Shown here one piece after another: positions 49,401-60,763 of a stretch of DNA of 64,000 bases; within the stretch, counting starts at the first letter, position 1, and each line of letters starts with the position of its first letter. This stretch comes from Saccharum officinarum (lineage: Eukaryota > Streptophyta > Magnoliopsida > Poales > Poaceae), in NCBI GenBank assembly GCA_020631735.1, contig CM036209.1:2219478-2283477 (forward strand). The letters are read 5' to 3'. Under the pieces are notes generated by a model, which was given only the letters and a program-made list of their open reading frames with translations, was not told where the DNA came from and did no database searches. A program made the position numbers and the translations under genes.

Positions 49401-49696
49401 ACACTAACTATCTCCACATCATCAACACCAAATATGCACTTGAAACCGAGATCACACAATTGAGCAATCGAGAGAAGATTGAAGTTCAACTTTTCAACTA
49501 AGAGCACATTGGAAATGCTATGATCATTTGAGATTGTAATCCTTCTAAGAGCCTTCACATCACCCTTGCTATTGTCACCAAATGTGATACTATCAATGCC
49601 ACTATCAGTTGATTTGAGAGAGTTGAACATTCTTGAATCACCGGTCATATGTTGAGAGCACCCACTATTAAGCACCCAATGCCTTCCTCCGGCCTT
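46475..49696 (-). pseudogene. Second Copia pol (protease, integrase, reverse transcriptase, RNase H)
   Basis: Protease begins near 49696, with [11 protein letters not shown] where the family has DSG, so its catalytic Asp is lost. Integrase: [15 protein letters not shown], Asp in LLHIDLFGP, Asp in RSDNGSEF and Glu in GLVERKNR. A Gln/Ser-rich linker is followed by reverse transcriptase ([21 protein letters not shown], catalytic YVDDIIFG near 47420). RNase H follows (GYSDSDYAG, STAEAEY, RTKHIDVRHHFIRD). A TAA at 47057-47059 interrupts CMCARF-ASPRESH, where relatives have Gln, consistent with CAA to TAA. Both parts are in the same frame. Apart from these two changes about 1070 codons are open. 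Confidence 0.9.
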
Positions 49697-49716
49697 ATAA
49701 TTGACCTACAAAAAAA

Positions 49717-51897
49717 TTAATGTTTCTTAGGTACCCATACTTGCTTGGGTCCTTGGAGGTTAGTCACTAAGCTCTTTGGTACCCAAATGGCCTTCTTCTT
49801 TGGACCCACAATTGGTGTACCAACAAACTTAGCATGCACACCTTTCTCACCCTTGGTAAGCACATAACAAGAATCAAAAGGAATGTAAGGTACATTAGCA
49901 TTTTTCTTGTTCTTGTTCATTTTATTGCAATTAAACTCTAGATGCCCAACTTGCTTGCATCTATTGCAATAACGACCATTGCTCTTCACAAAATGAGACT
50001 TTGGAGTAGCAAAGGTCGCCTTGCCCTTCTTGGGAGTATAGCCCGAACCCTCTTTGTTAAGAGAGAACCTTTGGCTACCCAAGAATTTTAGCAAGCTGGC
50101 ATCCCCACCATAGGCATTGCCTAATGCGCGAGTGAGATCATCCACCTCTCTCTTGAGAGTCTCATTCTCAACCACAAGTGATGAATCACTAGTAGTAGAG
50201 GTAGAGTCGGTTGTGGTGGATGATGATGAGCTACATGAAGCATTAGTAGGACCAACAAATAAAGAATCATCAATAATATCACATGTTAGTCCAATATCAC
50301 AAGTGACAATCACTTGCTCCTCCTTAGCTTCCTTCATGAGCTTCTTCAACTTGAGGTCCTTTTCCTTGATGAGCTCAAGTAGAGTGGAGTGGGCTTCCTT
50401 AAGCCTAGTGTGAGCAATTTCAAGATCCTCGTGGTCTTCCTTTAGACACTCACGAGATGCCTCTAGCTCATCAAAGGATTTCCTAAGAGCTTTGAGCTCT
50501 TGTTCAATTCCTTTGCACTCCTTACTCTTTTTAAGAGCAACAAGCTCCTCCATCAAGGCATCATTTTTATTGCTCTTGGCAATGAGCTCTTGTTCCAAGA
50601 TTTTGTATTTCTTGGTTGTCCTCTAGTAGCTCTTGCTCATTTGATCTATTATGCCCAATAGATCATCCTTGGAGTAGTCCTCATCCTCCTCATCATCACT
50701 CCTACAACCATCACTAGCACAAGAATCGTTATCATTATCATCATATTTTACCTTGGTAGGCTTGGCCATAAGGCATGTCGATGTAGTGTCGAAGATGGAT
50801 GGCTTGTTGGAGAGGGCGATGTTTGCAATGGCTCGCCGAGTGGTCTTCTCATCATCACTAGAGCTATCATCATCACTATCGGAGTTATCACTATCCCAAG
50901 TGACCACATAGCCACCACCCTTCTTCTTGTTGTTGAATGTGAAGCTCTTCTTTGCTTTCTTCTCCTTCTTGTTCTTCTTCAACTTTAACTTCCCATCATG
51001 ATATCTTTTGTCTTCATAGGGACACTTTGCCACTACATGATCGGGGCTATTGCAATTGTAGCAAAGCACCTCCTTTGCCTTCATGAAGTCCCTTCTCTTT
51101 CTTGCACCATAGCCTCTCTTCTTCATGAACCGACCCATCTTTTGCACTAGAAGGGCCATGGTCTCATCATCAAATGGATCATCATCATCAACAACCTTGC
51201 TCTTGCCCTTGGAAGAAGAAGCCTTGAATGCGGTGGTCTTCTCTTGCTTGACCTTGATCTCCTTCTTCTCATCTTCATCTTCATCTTCATCATCATCATA
51301 TTGAGCATCGGTCATGACATCTCCAAGCACTTGGTTTGGAGTCACCTTGTCTAAACCCTCTCTTTGGATCATCTTCCTCAAGATAGCAAACTTCTTAGGT
51401 AAGTTCATCAAGAACTTATGTGAGAAGTCCTTGTCCTTGACATCTTCTCCTAGGCTCTTGAGATCATTGACAATAACTTGTAGCCTATAGAACATCTCCG
51501 GTATGGACTCATCATCCTTCATCTTGAAGCTTGCAAACTTATCCTTGAGCATATAGAGCTTGGCACTCTTTACCGTTGAAGTGCCCTCATATGTTTCCTC
51601 TAATCTTGTCCATACTTCACTTGCCATCTCAAGATCCTTGATTTGCTCAAAGACCTTTGCATCAATCCCATTGTAGAGAGTATTGAGAGCCATAGTGTTG
51701 CATTGGTTGTTGATGCGATCATTGTTGGTGAGGTTGTCGGGATCAATGATAGCATAATCATGGTGTGTCACCTTCCAAACGTTCTCATGAATAGAGCCAA
51801 GATATTGCTTCATCTTTCTTTTCCAATGATCAAAAGATGTGACACCATCAAAGAATGGAGGCTTGCCCCCGACATGGTTGAACACAACTTGAGCCAT
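49717..51897 (-). pseudogene. Second Copia gag, one nonsense codon
   Basis: Start ATG at 51897. The N-terminal Gag domain has PPFFDGVTSFDHWKRKM, WTRLEETYEGTSTVK and FYRLQVIVNDLKSLG; then CCHC knuckle 1 (CYNCNSPDHVVAKC, about residue 285) and an Asp/Lys-rich region. A TAG after MSKSY (50623-50625) stops the frame, but it continues in register through a coiled coil of about 90 residues, a Ser/Thr-rich stretch, CCHC knuckle 2 (CNRCKQVGHLEFNC) and the end at 49717. Total about 727 codons. Pol begins in a different frame after a T-tract and TAG. Confidence 0.88.
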
Positions 51898-51936
51898 CTT
51901 ACACCGAGGTTGTTAAGCCTTGAAAACGGTGACCAC

Positions 51937-51949
51937 GACTCTGATACCA
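51937..51949 (-). promoter_or_regulatory. Primer-binding site of the second Copia element
   Basis: TGGTATCAGAGTC on the minus strand, two bases after the 5' LTR end. It matches initiator methionine tRNA. Confidence 0.88.
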
Positions 51950-52193
51950 CTTGAAAGGTCTTGATGGCTAGAGGGGGGTGAATAGCCTTTTAAAATTTTC
52001 TACAAAGACAAGCTAAACAAGTTTATCAATATAACAACTAGCGAGATGCGAGTTTTGCTTAGCCTACAGGGTGTTTGCAAGCCACCTATCCAAAACACAA
52101 TTCTAGTATTTGCACTCAACCGCACAAGTCAAACCGAGAAGGTAACTACAACTATAACTAGCAAGCTACACAAAAGAGCTACTCTAGCAAAGC

Positions 52194-52805
52194 TGATACA
52201 TTCGGTCCAGGTGGGGTTGGCCGAGGCCCAATAAATTAAGGTTACCCAGACCCCAACAGTTCTTATGCACGCCCACTCGGGGAAAGGCCCAATGTCCCTA
52301 AAAGACTAGTCCGATAGGTGAAGGGTGACTCTCTCTTTTAAGGTGGCTTCCTCCTCCCAAGCTAAGCAAGGTGGGATTATTCAGAGGCTCACACGGTCGC
52401 CGCCCGACTACAACTAGGCCACTTGGCCCTTTTTTGTTGCGTCTTTGCCAGCGGGTAATAGTGGAGGATGTCCTCATCATTCCCACCCCCTTAAACAAGG
52501 GCCCAGCTCTGATACCAAATGATACATTCGGTCCAGGTGGGGTTGGCCGAGGCCCAATAAATTAAGGTTGCCCGGACCCCAACAGTTCTTATGCACACCC
52601 ACTCGGGGAAAGGCCCAATGTCCCTAAAAGACTAGTCCGATAGGGGAAGGGTGACTCTCTCTTTTAAGGTGGCTTCCTCCTCCCAAGCTAAGCAAGGTGA
52701 GATTATTCAGAGGCTCACACGGTCGCCGCCCGACTACAACTAGGCCACTTGGCCCTTTTTTGTTGTGTCTTTGCCAGCGGGTAATAGCAGAGGATGTCCT
52801 CATCA
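52194..52805 (-). mobile_element. Complete TRIM retrotransposon, 612 bp, with only 40 bp between its LTRs
   Basis: Two 286-bp direct repeats (52194-52479 and 52520-52805) have TG...CA ends. A 5-bp target duplication AAAGC flanks the element at 52189-52193 and 52806-52810. On the minus strand the 40 bp between them hold TGGTATCAGAGC (initiator tRNA-Met primer site, about 52505-52516), then a purine tract TTAAGGGGGTGGGAA directly before the second LTR. There is no room for any gene. The LTRs differ at eight positions (about 2.8%). All enzymes must come from another element. Confidence 0.93.
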
Positions 52806-53522
52806 AAAGCTAACTAGCTAGCAAAGATAACTAAGAAAGTAATGCGGAGTTGAGTTAGGAGAGTTTCACCGAGGGGCGAAGTAATGAGCCAACCAATATG
52901 ATCAACAAAGAATACCAAGATAATCGAACACCGGGATCAATCAATCATAATATGAAAGTGATGACACAAAGATTTATCCCAAGGTTCACGTGCTTGCCGG
53001 CACGCTAGTCCCCGTTGTGTCCCTCTTCACCACGTGGTTCGGTGGCTAATCGGTCTCACACCGAGCCTCTCAAAAGGCGCCACAAGAACCTACCAAATGG
53101 CAAAAGGTTGCAAATGACATGAGCAATTCACTAACGTTGCCTTTGGCGCTTCGCCGAGGTAGGCACAAAACCCTCACAATCACCGGAGGTGGCCAAGAAC
53201 AATCACCAACTCTTGCCAACGCCTCCAAGCTGCTCTAAGCCGTCTAGGTGGCGGCAACCACCAAGAGAAACAAGAATCCCGCAGCAAATCAACCACCAAG
53301 TGCCAACTAGATGCAATGTCTCAATGCAAATGCACTTGGATCACTCAGTCTCACTTTGAATATGCAAAGAAGCAAGAGAGATGAGTGGGAGGGGAGTTGC
53401 TTAGCTCAAAGTGCTCACAAGTATGTCAAATGTTTAAGAGATAGAGCCTTGAGCTGGCCAACGAGTATATATAGACGTACCCCTTCGAATAGAGCCGTTA
53501 GAAACTTAAACAGCCAAAATCG

Positions 53523-54060
53523 TGCTGACCGGACGCGCTGGTCGAACTGACCGGACGCGCCGGTCGCACAACTGCTAAGTCGTGAAGCACTGACCGGACG
53601 CGCTAGTCCAACTGACTGGACGCGCCAGTCGCACAACGGCTAAGTCGCGAAGCACTGACCGGACGCGCTGGTCCAACTGACCGGACGCGCCGGTCGCACA
53701 ACGACTAACTGCGAAGCAACGACCGGACGCGCTTGACGCGCAGACCGGACGCGCTGCAAATGACCGGACGCGCCAGTCCCGTGACTGACCGGACACGCTG
53801 GTCAAGTCTGAGCAGCACACAACAACACAATGACTAGACGCGCTGGAGAAATGACCGGACGCCACAGTGCCAGCGTCCGGTTAGAGTCCAGTAAGCTCCC
53901 TGAACGACCGGACGTGTCCGATCGACTGTGACCAGATGCGCTTCGCGTCCGATCATCAAACTAAAATATGTGCAGACACTGAACACTGACCGGACGCGTC
54001 CGATCATGCAAAGACCACGTCCGGTTCAGCGTCCGGTCACCTCTGTGACCTCCGTTCGCC
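53523..54060. repeat. GACCGGACGCGC motif array in the LTR
   Basis: Three tandem units of about 68 bp at 53523-53727, each with GACCGGACGCGCTGGTC, GACCGGACGCGCCGGTC and GCACAACGGCTAAGTC, decay into scattered copies up to about 54050. The motif is itself nearly palindromic. Confidence 0.8.
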
Positions 54061-54729
54061 TCCGTTTCTTTTCCGGACTTCCGGCGTAATGGAAAATAGT
54101 CGTTTCAATTCCCCAAACCCTCTCTACCGCTCAAACTCCATTGCCTTCGCAAATGTGCTAACACCACCAAGTGATCTCGTCATGTGTGAGTGTGTTAGCA
54201 TTTTCACAATCATTTTTCGAGGCATTATTAGTTCTATCCAAATGCATATGATTATGAAATGCACACCTAGAGGCACTTAGGAGTTCAATAGCCGCGTCAT
54301 TCCCCTCTTTATAGTACGGCTATCTAACCTATAATGTAACCACACCCACTAGGTGTCTTAGTTACTAAAACACAACCCTTAAGCATATACCTTTGCCTTG
54401 ATCACGTAGGGTTGCGTCCAAATCCAAGTGTAGCCATCATGATCACCATGTCCATCTTGCCACCAACCTTGGAATGTACTAATCCTCATATGCTACATAC
54501 AACTTAGGCATAGGATTAGTACTTAGTCATTGTCACTAATTACTAACACCAAACATAGGACTTTCACCTTGGCGAATTCTTTTAGGTATGTATTGTCCAT
54601 CCCTACTGCACGTCCAAGGTACACTCCGGCCTTATTAGAAAGGTGAGCTAGCTGAGTTGCCTAGAGCACATGCATAATCATCATGACCATGTAGTTTTCA
54701 AGTGAAGCTGCAATAAACCATAGTTCAAT

Positions 54730-56832
54730 TCAAAGGCGTACAATGTAGTTCTCAAGGGGCGCTCTCAGTGGCTGCACACTCGTCCTTGTCATCACATCAT
54801 AGGGGTCCTCATCATCGCTCTCTTGTTCATCTATTGGAATGCTGGACAGCGGTGGATGCACACTTATTCTGGTGGACTTGTGAAGCCACGTGAGGTACGC
54901 ACGGCACTCGTTCGTCACACTGTGAGCACCATTAGTGGGTTCCACCCTCTCTCTAGCTTCCCACTCTTGCACGTAGTTTGTATGCCTCTCTAGCCAGTTC
55001 TGGCCACCGAACCTTCTCCTCCTGGAAAGCCTGCATGCACGAGACATGAGACATTAGTAGGCCTTGTACGAAACTTGGAATGCTAAGTTGGCGTATATGG
55101 AAACTGCAGCTTACTCATGCAATTGATGGGATGTGGACTCGTGTTGTAGAGGGAAATTTTGGTTCCTACCAAACTGCTTCATAACTCTTTGAGGCAAGTG
55201 GTGCTCCACCACGTAGTAGAAGATCATTGGAGTATTGGATCGCCACAGGACCCTCTCAGCGTGAACATGTGGGGCCATGTTCAACTGTCTTACGTCTAGC
55301 CTGTCATATGACTGCCATTCAACCTGTACCATGTGTTAGTTACTATATGCCCTTGTCATGAATTTGTGAACAACATAAATGGAGGAAGCCTAGGTGGTAC
55401 AACAAACCTGAGCTAGAGTTAAAACATCCAAGTCATTGGAGTATTGAACGTAGCGGCATTGCGGCTAGCCCCAAACCGACTTAACTCTCGCCCAAAGGTA
55501 GCATACGGGGGGACGACTGTCACCATGTTTCCAAGCCTGAAAAACGAAATAGTGTTAATGAAGTCACATAGTTCATGCTACAAAATCAAAGAGAAATGCC
55601 AAATTAATGCAACGTACTTACTGCAACTTCGCCTCTATGAACCCGTCCGATAGGAATGTGCTCCCAAATCCAAATCTGAAGCAAGTATGTGCAACCACTT
55701 AGGTTCAAATTGGGTTGTGCCCTCCTACATCCCTCACATAGTTGCTGATACAATCAAGCAAGAGTGGCGGATCACCAACTGTATTGTGCTATGTTCTCCC
55801 AAGGCTCACGTAACTGTGGGAGGACCATCCACGAGACGGTGTTCCCAGAAGCGTCTGGAAATAGGAATTGTGCCACCATGTGCCACAGCCACACCCGAGC
55901 GTATCTCTCAATGACGTTGTTCGGTGCATGAGGAGGGCACATGTTGAAGCGTTGCCGCGACCAAGCTGAGCTGACACCCGAAGTCTTCTTCTCTTTCTTC
56001 CCTTCTTCAGGGTCCGGTGGCCAGTGACTTGCTCCACCATATCCTTCCAGTTCTATGGCTCTACCATGCCCGTCACAGCCAGACCATCCAAGCGAAGGCC
56101 CAAAATGAACCCGACGTCTTTCAGCAGCACAGACATCTCTCCAGAAGGCAGGTGGAAGCTATGGGTCTCCGGACGTCATCTGTCGACAAAGGCCGTGAGG
56201 AGGGGACCATCCATGTCCGAGAGGCCAGCATTGATAGCTCTAGCCAAGCCTAGAAAACCAGCTCCTGCTCTTGCGAGGTAGGGGGCGTAGCGCTCGTCCC
56301 ACTTGAGAATTCAGTGAGTTCGGGGACGTAGCGGGCCCAAGGCCTGCAAAAAAACGATACAATAGATAACGGGTTAACACATTATAGATGAAAATGAAGT
56401 ATATCTTTACAATTTGATGTGATTGGAAAAGGGTGAAATATATGTCAAAGTAAAAGTCAATGAAAAAAACATCACAAAAGAACAAGGACAATTCCAAAGC
56501 TTTATAGAGTGGATATTTTTTCTAATAATTGGACAAAAAGGAAAGACAACCAATGTTGTTATGTGGATGCTTTTTCTGGTCATACCAGTTCCTATTGGGC
56601 AGCATAGACCACTAATCGTGCAGTAGCTATACAAGGGAAATCATTTTCTTATGCACACACCTAAGTATAGAATATGCAAGTGTAGGTTAAAAGCTAAGAG
56701 ATGGCACAATTGCAAAGCTTTGTTGTATTATGAAAAGAAACTTTCACTTACATTACCGTTGTCGACTATCAAGTGCGCTTGGTGGTCCTTGTCGTAGTAT
56801 GTCTCAAGGAGGGGGAAGTGCGCGTGCGCCAT
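54730..56832 (-). pseudogene. Plant mobile domain (PMD) gene carried by a MULE
   Basis: Exon 1 is 56832-56752 (MAHAHFPLLETYYDKDHQ) with a GTAAGT donor. Exon 2 starts at 56343 after TTTTTTTGCAG and runs to about 55622, with LKWDERYAPYLARAG, GPLLTAFVDR, HSFHLPSGEMSVLL, FILGLRLDG and WKDMVEQVTGH, then CTYLLQIWIWEHIPIGR. Exon 3 begins near 55540, with QYSNDLDVLTLAQ. The next exon is VEWQSYDRLDVRQLNMAPHV to QFGRNQNFPLQHE (55111-55332). A last exon covers about 55030-54730. In-frame stops (after PRTH, after FVDR and after MVEP) and a frame break make it a pseudogene. The PMD occurs in host proteins related to MAIL1 and in transposons; its role in elements is unknown. Confidence 0.75.
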
Positions 56833-56962
56833 ACTGCAATTGTTAAAACAATGACACAAAGTTAGAATATGGAAAAAGTAAAAGCAACATGGTACATGGT
56901 AGAAAAAAACAAACAAATGTATGGAATATGGAAATGCATGGAATATGTAATGAACAACCTAT

Positions 56963-59581
56963 TTAAATGTATGTATCTACCTTTGTAACCATAGACCCAT
57001 TTGTACTTGCATTCCGTGCTGCTAATTTCCTTTCCTTCTTACACTTGTCATGAGTGGCAGCGGTGTGACCGGTTTTGTGGCATTTGGAGCAACAGACCTG
57101 ACCCGGTGCCTCATGAAAGTCCCGAAAACCGTACATATCTTCACCGTACCCGTTAGATGCGTCCATAACGCCATGCAACCACTTTTTCTTTCTTCTACCC
57201 TTCTTTGTCTTAAGAAGGTCCGGGTCAGGAACATAATCCAACCCGTAGTACTCCGGCCATTGTGTCGGATCTAGGTAAGGCTAGAAGCTCGACTCCCACA
57301 CTTTGAGAGTGTTTGACATGAGGTAAAATGGAGACATGAACTTCTCAATTTCATGGTCCAGACCCCTACATCTGCAAGTTGTAATAACATGGGAGCAAGG
57401 CACATGGAGGAGTTGTGGGATGTTACAAGAGCATTCTCCTTTCTCAAGGTCCACCCTATAATTCTTACACCGTACTTCTTGCCCCCCAGGTTCGTTCCTT
57501 CGGTTGACCTGATATTGTAGACTAACCTCGATGGCCCAAAGTCCTCGCCAACTTGGTTTGAAGCTACCATCTCCGAGATATCCAAATGTTTTCTACCGGC
57601 TCTACCCCACTCTTTGGATACCTTTGCTATGTTCCATCAATTGACAAAGTATTCATTGCACTTCCTGAATGAGTACTCCACAATACCTGACACGGGGACT
57701 ACACGAATACACTTGAACACCTTATTCAATGATTTAGAAGAATTGGTAGTCATCACATCGTATCGAAGACCATCGACATCGAATGCAAGAGCCTACTTGT
57801 CCCTTTGAGGCATCTGATCGTGAAGCCAACTCATTGCCCTAGCATTGAGAACCTTCTGTAACTCACCAAGCGTCTCTTCGAACTTTTCCTTCATTCGACA
57901 CCCACATAGTGACTTCAACTTCTTCATTACCTCTTTTTTCTTCTGCCTCCTCCATATGTTGGCAGCAAAGTGCCTCATGTACCACCGATGCTCAAGAGGA
58001 GGGCAACCATCTACATGCTCTTTCGCAGCTGTCAGCAAACCATGATGCCAATCTAAGATCATGCATATGTTATGAGATGAACAGAGCACATTCTGTCCCA
58101 CAAGTTTCAAAAACCAAGACCAACTGTCGTCATTCTCACCCTCAGCCAAAGCAAATGATAAAGGGACAACTTGATTGTCTGGGTCGGTGCCAACGACAAT
58201 CATCAAAACACCCCTGTATTTGCCTATCAGGAATGTACCATCAACTAGAACTGAGGGACGACAATGCTTAAAGGCCAGCGCGGACTGAGCAAAACACCAA
58301 AAAACTCTCTGTAGAACATGCTTTGGAACGCCATCCACGTTCGTGACAATGCGACCCACATAAGGATACCACCTAAGCCCTGGGTTGTAGTGTTTCATGG
58401 CATTTAGAATCCTAGGAACTTGGTTGTTCGCCTCTTTCCAATTGCCCCATAGCAACTCTATAGCATGTTGCTTTGCCCGCCATACCTTTGAGTAGTTCAC
58501 TTTATAACCTGTGAACCCAAATATGGTCTCGATCATGCTTGATACTGCTATGTCACTATCGGCCCTAACTGTGCCAATAAGACAACGACCAAGGTAACGA
58601 GCTGTGTTTTGGGCGTGCACACACTCGGCTTCGAAGATCGACAGGTGTGAGGTTGCCTCACATTGCAAATCTTCCACTTGTCATTCATCTACCTCCAAGC
58701 CCATAGACGCCATCCACATCCATTCTTGCAATGGACCGTGTACCTCTTGTTCTTGTCGGAGTGGCTAACATAATACGGCCTATGAAACCGAACGGCATAA
58801 TCCATAAGGAAATACTTCAGATGCTCCAAAGTATCAAATACCATTCCCTTCTTGATCTCCACCTCCTCACTATCTAGTAGCTCCTCGGCCAACAACGACA
58901 AACTGGTGTCACATATTGCCTGGTCAACCATACTAATGTCCATAAATTAGGTACTGAGGGTACCTCCACATGGACAACCTTCAATTGCCTCAATTCGACG
59001 TCATTGTACTCCATTCTCAATGAACCGTCAACTGGGACACCGATTGCGTCCACAAACCTAACCTCACAACAATCACTTTCATCGTCACTACTAGGCTCAG
59101 ACATGTACTCCTCCTCCAACACAGCATCCGAAGTACTTGGCCCTGAGGTCAACTCACCTTCGTCCGTAGAGGCAACATCAACTTTGTCATCCTCCGATCC
59201 TTTGGATATGTCATTCATATCATGTGTTCCATCTCCACTACCATCATCCTCATCAAACGTTTCATCATCGAAATCATCATTCAAGGCACCGGGCTCACAT
59301 GACCTATCAATTTCTCCACCAACAAACGCTTGCAACTCTTCATCTTGGGTAAGGTTCTCTACGGGCTCCACGTCCACATTATCATCCACAGGCACCATAT
59401 TTCGGGCAGACCCCTTGTCTAAGCACCTAACACTGCTACTCTTGACAACCTCTACGTCGTTCTTCCATTCATCATCACATGACAAACACATCAACACATA
59501 GTGCGCTCGTTCCTTGCCACAGTCAAACCGACCTCTCAATCTTAGTGGGCACCCAAATTTTTCCCCACATCGGCTAACCAA
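56963..59581 (-). pseudogene. MULE transposase, decayed
   Basis: In order on the minus strand: an acidic N-terminal region (59581-58950); the MuDR N-terminal DNA-binding type domain (KKGMVFDTLEHLKYFLMDYA, RPYYVSHSDKNKRYTVHC; stop TAG after WRLWAWR); a frame change; then ARYLGRCLIGTVRADSDIAV, the DDE core with Asp in LVDGTFLIGKYRG and Asp in MILDWHHGLL, and HRWYMRHFAANIWRRQ. After further stops NSSKS appears where the family has NSSES, so the catalytic Glu is Lys. A SWIM zinc finger (ECSCNIPQLLHVPCSHV, about 57435-57385) and a zinc knuckle (CSKCHKTGH, about 57090) close the protein. The enzyme would move the element; this one cannot. Confidence 0.85.
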
Positions 59582-59807
59582 ACCATCAAATTAGTTTTAA
59601 AATATTGTTAAAAAGGATTAAATTTTAAAAAAACTAAAATTAGTCAGCTAGTTGTTAGGCCTTAACTGTCTAGATCCTAACTAAAAATTAGCTTCTAGAC
59701 AAAAATACCCTCCCTCCTGCCTTTTCTCTCTCACCTAGCTAGAGAAAGAATAGAGGATACAAATGACTTTTTTAATATTTGTAACACTTTTAGCTTTTGT
59801 TAGCTGA

Positions 59808-60073
59808 GGGCCCGTTTGGATGCACCCGCACTAAAGTTTAGCTAGCTAAAATTTCAAAGTAAAACTTTAGCCAGCTAAAAGTATCCTAGCTAAACTTTAG
59901 CTATGGTGTTTGGATGCTCCGGCTAATAGACTCAGCTAAATTTTAGCTAGCTTTAGCTGGGTTGAAATAGCTAAACCTAGCTAAACTTTAGTTGTTCTTT
60001 TAGTTGGGCTATTTGTATGCCTAGCAGCTAAATTTAGCTAGCTACAGTTTAGCTGATGCATCCAAATAGGCCC
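59808..60073. mobile_element. MITE with GGGCCCGTTTGGATGC terminal repeats
   Basis: The left end GGGCCCGTTTGGATGCACC and the right end GATGCATCCAAATAGGCCC are inverted repeats. The inside is dominated by TAGCTAAA / TTTAGCTA motifs. The bordering TGA and TAA differ by one base, so a TTA/TAA-type target is possible but unproven. Immediately to the right, to 60187, lies a fragment of a related element. Confidence 0.6.
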
Positions 60074-60189
60074 TAAGTTTGAAGGACTAGTGAACTAACG
60101 ACTGGTTGGAACTTTGGCTCTGTTGTTGGATCCTCAAGGGCTAAAGTTTAGCAACTAGTTGTTAGCCCATGAGATCCAAACAGCCCCTA

Positions 60190-60760
60190 CTATAGTACTA
60201 TGCATATATCTTCTTTTTTACTTTGCTTAGGCCTACTTAACGTATGTCTCGCGCCGATGCGCCATGGATAATGATAAGAACAACGTAATTAACCTAGATA
60301 ATCGAGCTAGCTTAGCTAGATTATTGTGCTCCTACCTACTCTAGTATGCACGATCAATCATTGTTCATAGTCTGCCAGTGATTGGTAGCCCCTGAGAACG
60401 AATCGGCCTATATGTCTGCCCCCAATCCTTGCCCATTGTTCCAGGAGGCAGCATCTGATTGATGGCTACGCAGATATACATTAATCATTTGTTCTGTTTT
60501 GTAGCACTACTTTAGCATTGCTTTTTTTTAAAGCATCATCTTGGGCGCGGCCTTCCTGGAGGCCAGCGTGGGGTGCCGGGGTTTGAACCCCGGACCTGTA
60601 GCTCCACCCTTGGAGACTTCGCCAGCTGCTCGAACAAACAGTGTTTTCTTCTCGTAACATTTCAGCATAAGCATAAGCATAAACTAAATTTCAGCAAAAC
60701 GAACAGGGAGATTGTTTATACAAGTCTGCTAACTTCCACAATTAATACTGCACTCCTACC
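60190..60760. other. Unassigned spacer
   Basis: No supported gene. A tRNA T-arm-like string near 60578 is discussed among the rejected items. Confidence 0.4.
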
Positions 60761-60763
60761 TTA

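Larger units (their letters stand above)
44622..54566 (-). mobile_element. SIRE/Maximus-like Copia element with mismatched LTRs
   Basis: Gag, protease, integrase, reverse transcriptase and RNase H lie on the minus strand between an LTR at 51952-54566 and a different LTR at 44622 to about 45900. The flanking five bases (CAGTA on the left, CCTTG on the right) do not match, so this is not a simple insertion. A long coiled coil and two zinc knuckles in Gag are typical of the SIRE/Maximus lineage. Several nonsense changes make it inactive. Confidence 0.8.
51952..54566 (-). repeat. 5' LTR of the second Copia element, enlarged by a TRIM insertion
   Basis: On the minus strand it runs from TGAAAGTCCTATGTTTGG (54566) to CATCAAGACCTTTCA (51952). 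It is 2615 bp with, and about 2000 bp without, the TRIM at 52194-52805. The central part carries an array of GACCGGACGCGC motifs. Confidence 0.75.

Noticed and set aside
52298..52806. Two near-identical open frames of 60-66 codons
   Set aside because: They are the two LTRs of the TRIM element read in the same frame; non-coding.
60570..60610. GGGGTTTGAACCCC string resembling a tRNA T-arm
   Set aside because: No acceptor stem, D-arm or anticodon arm can be placed around it at tRNA spacing; the string is better read as a chance hairpin.
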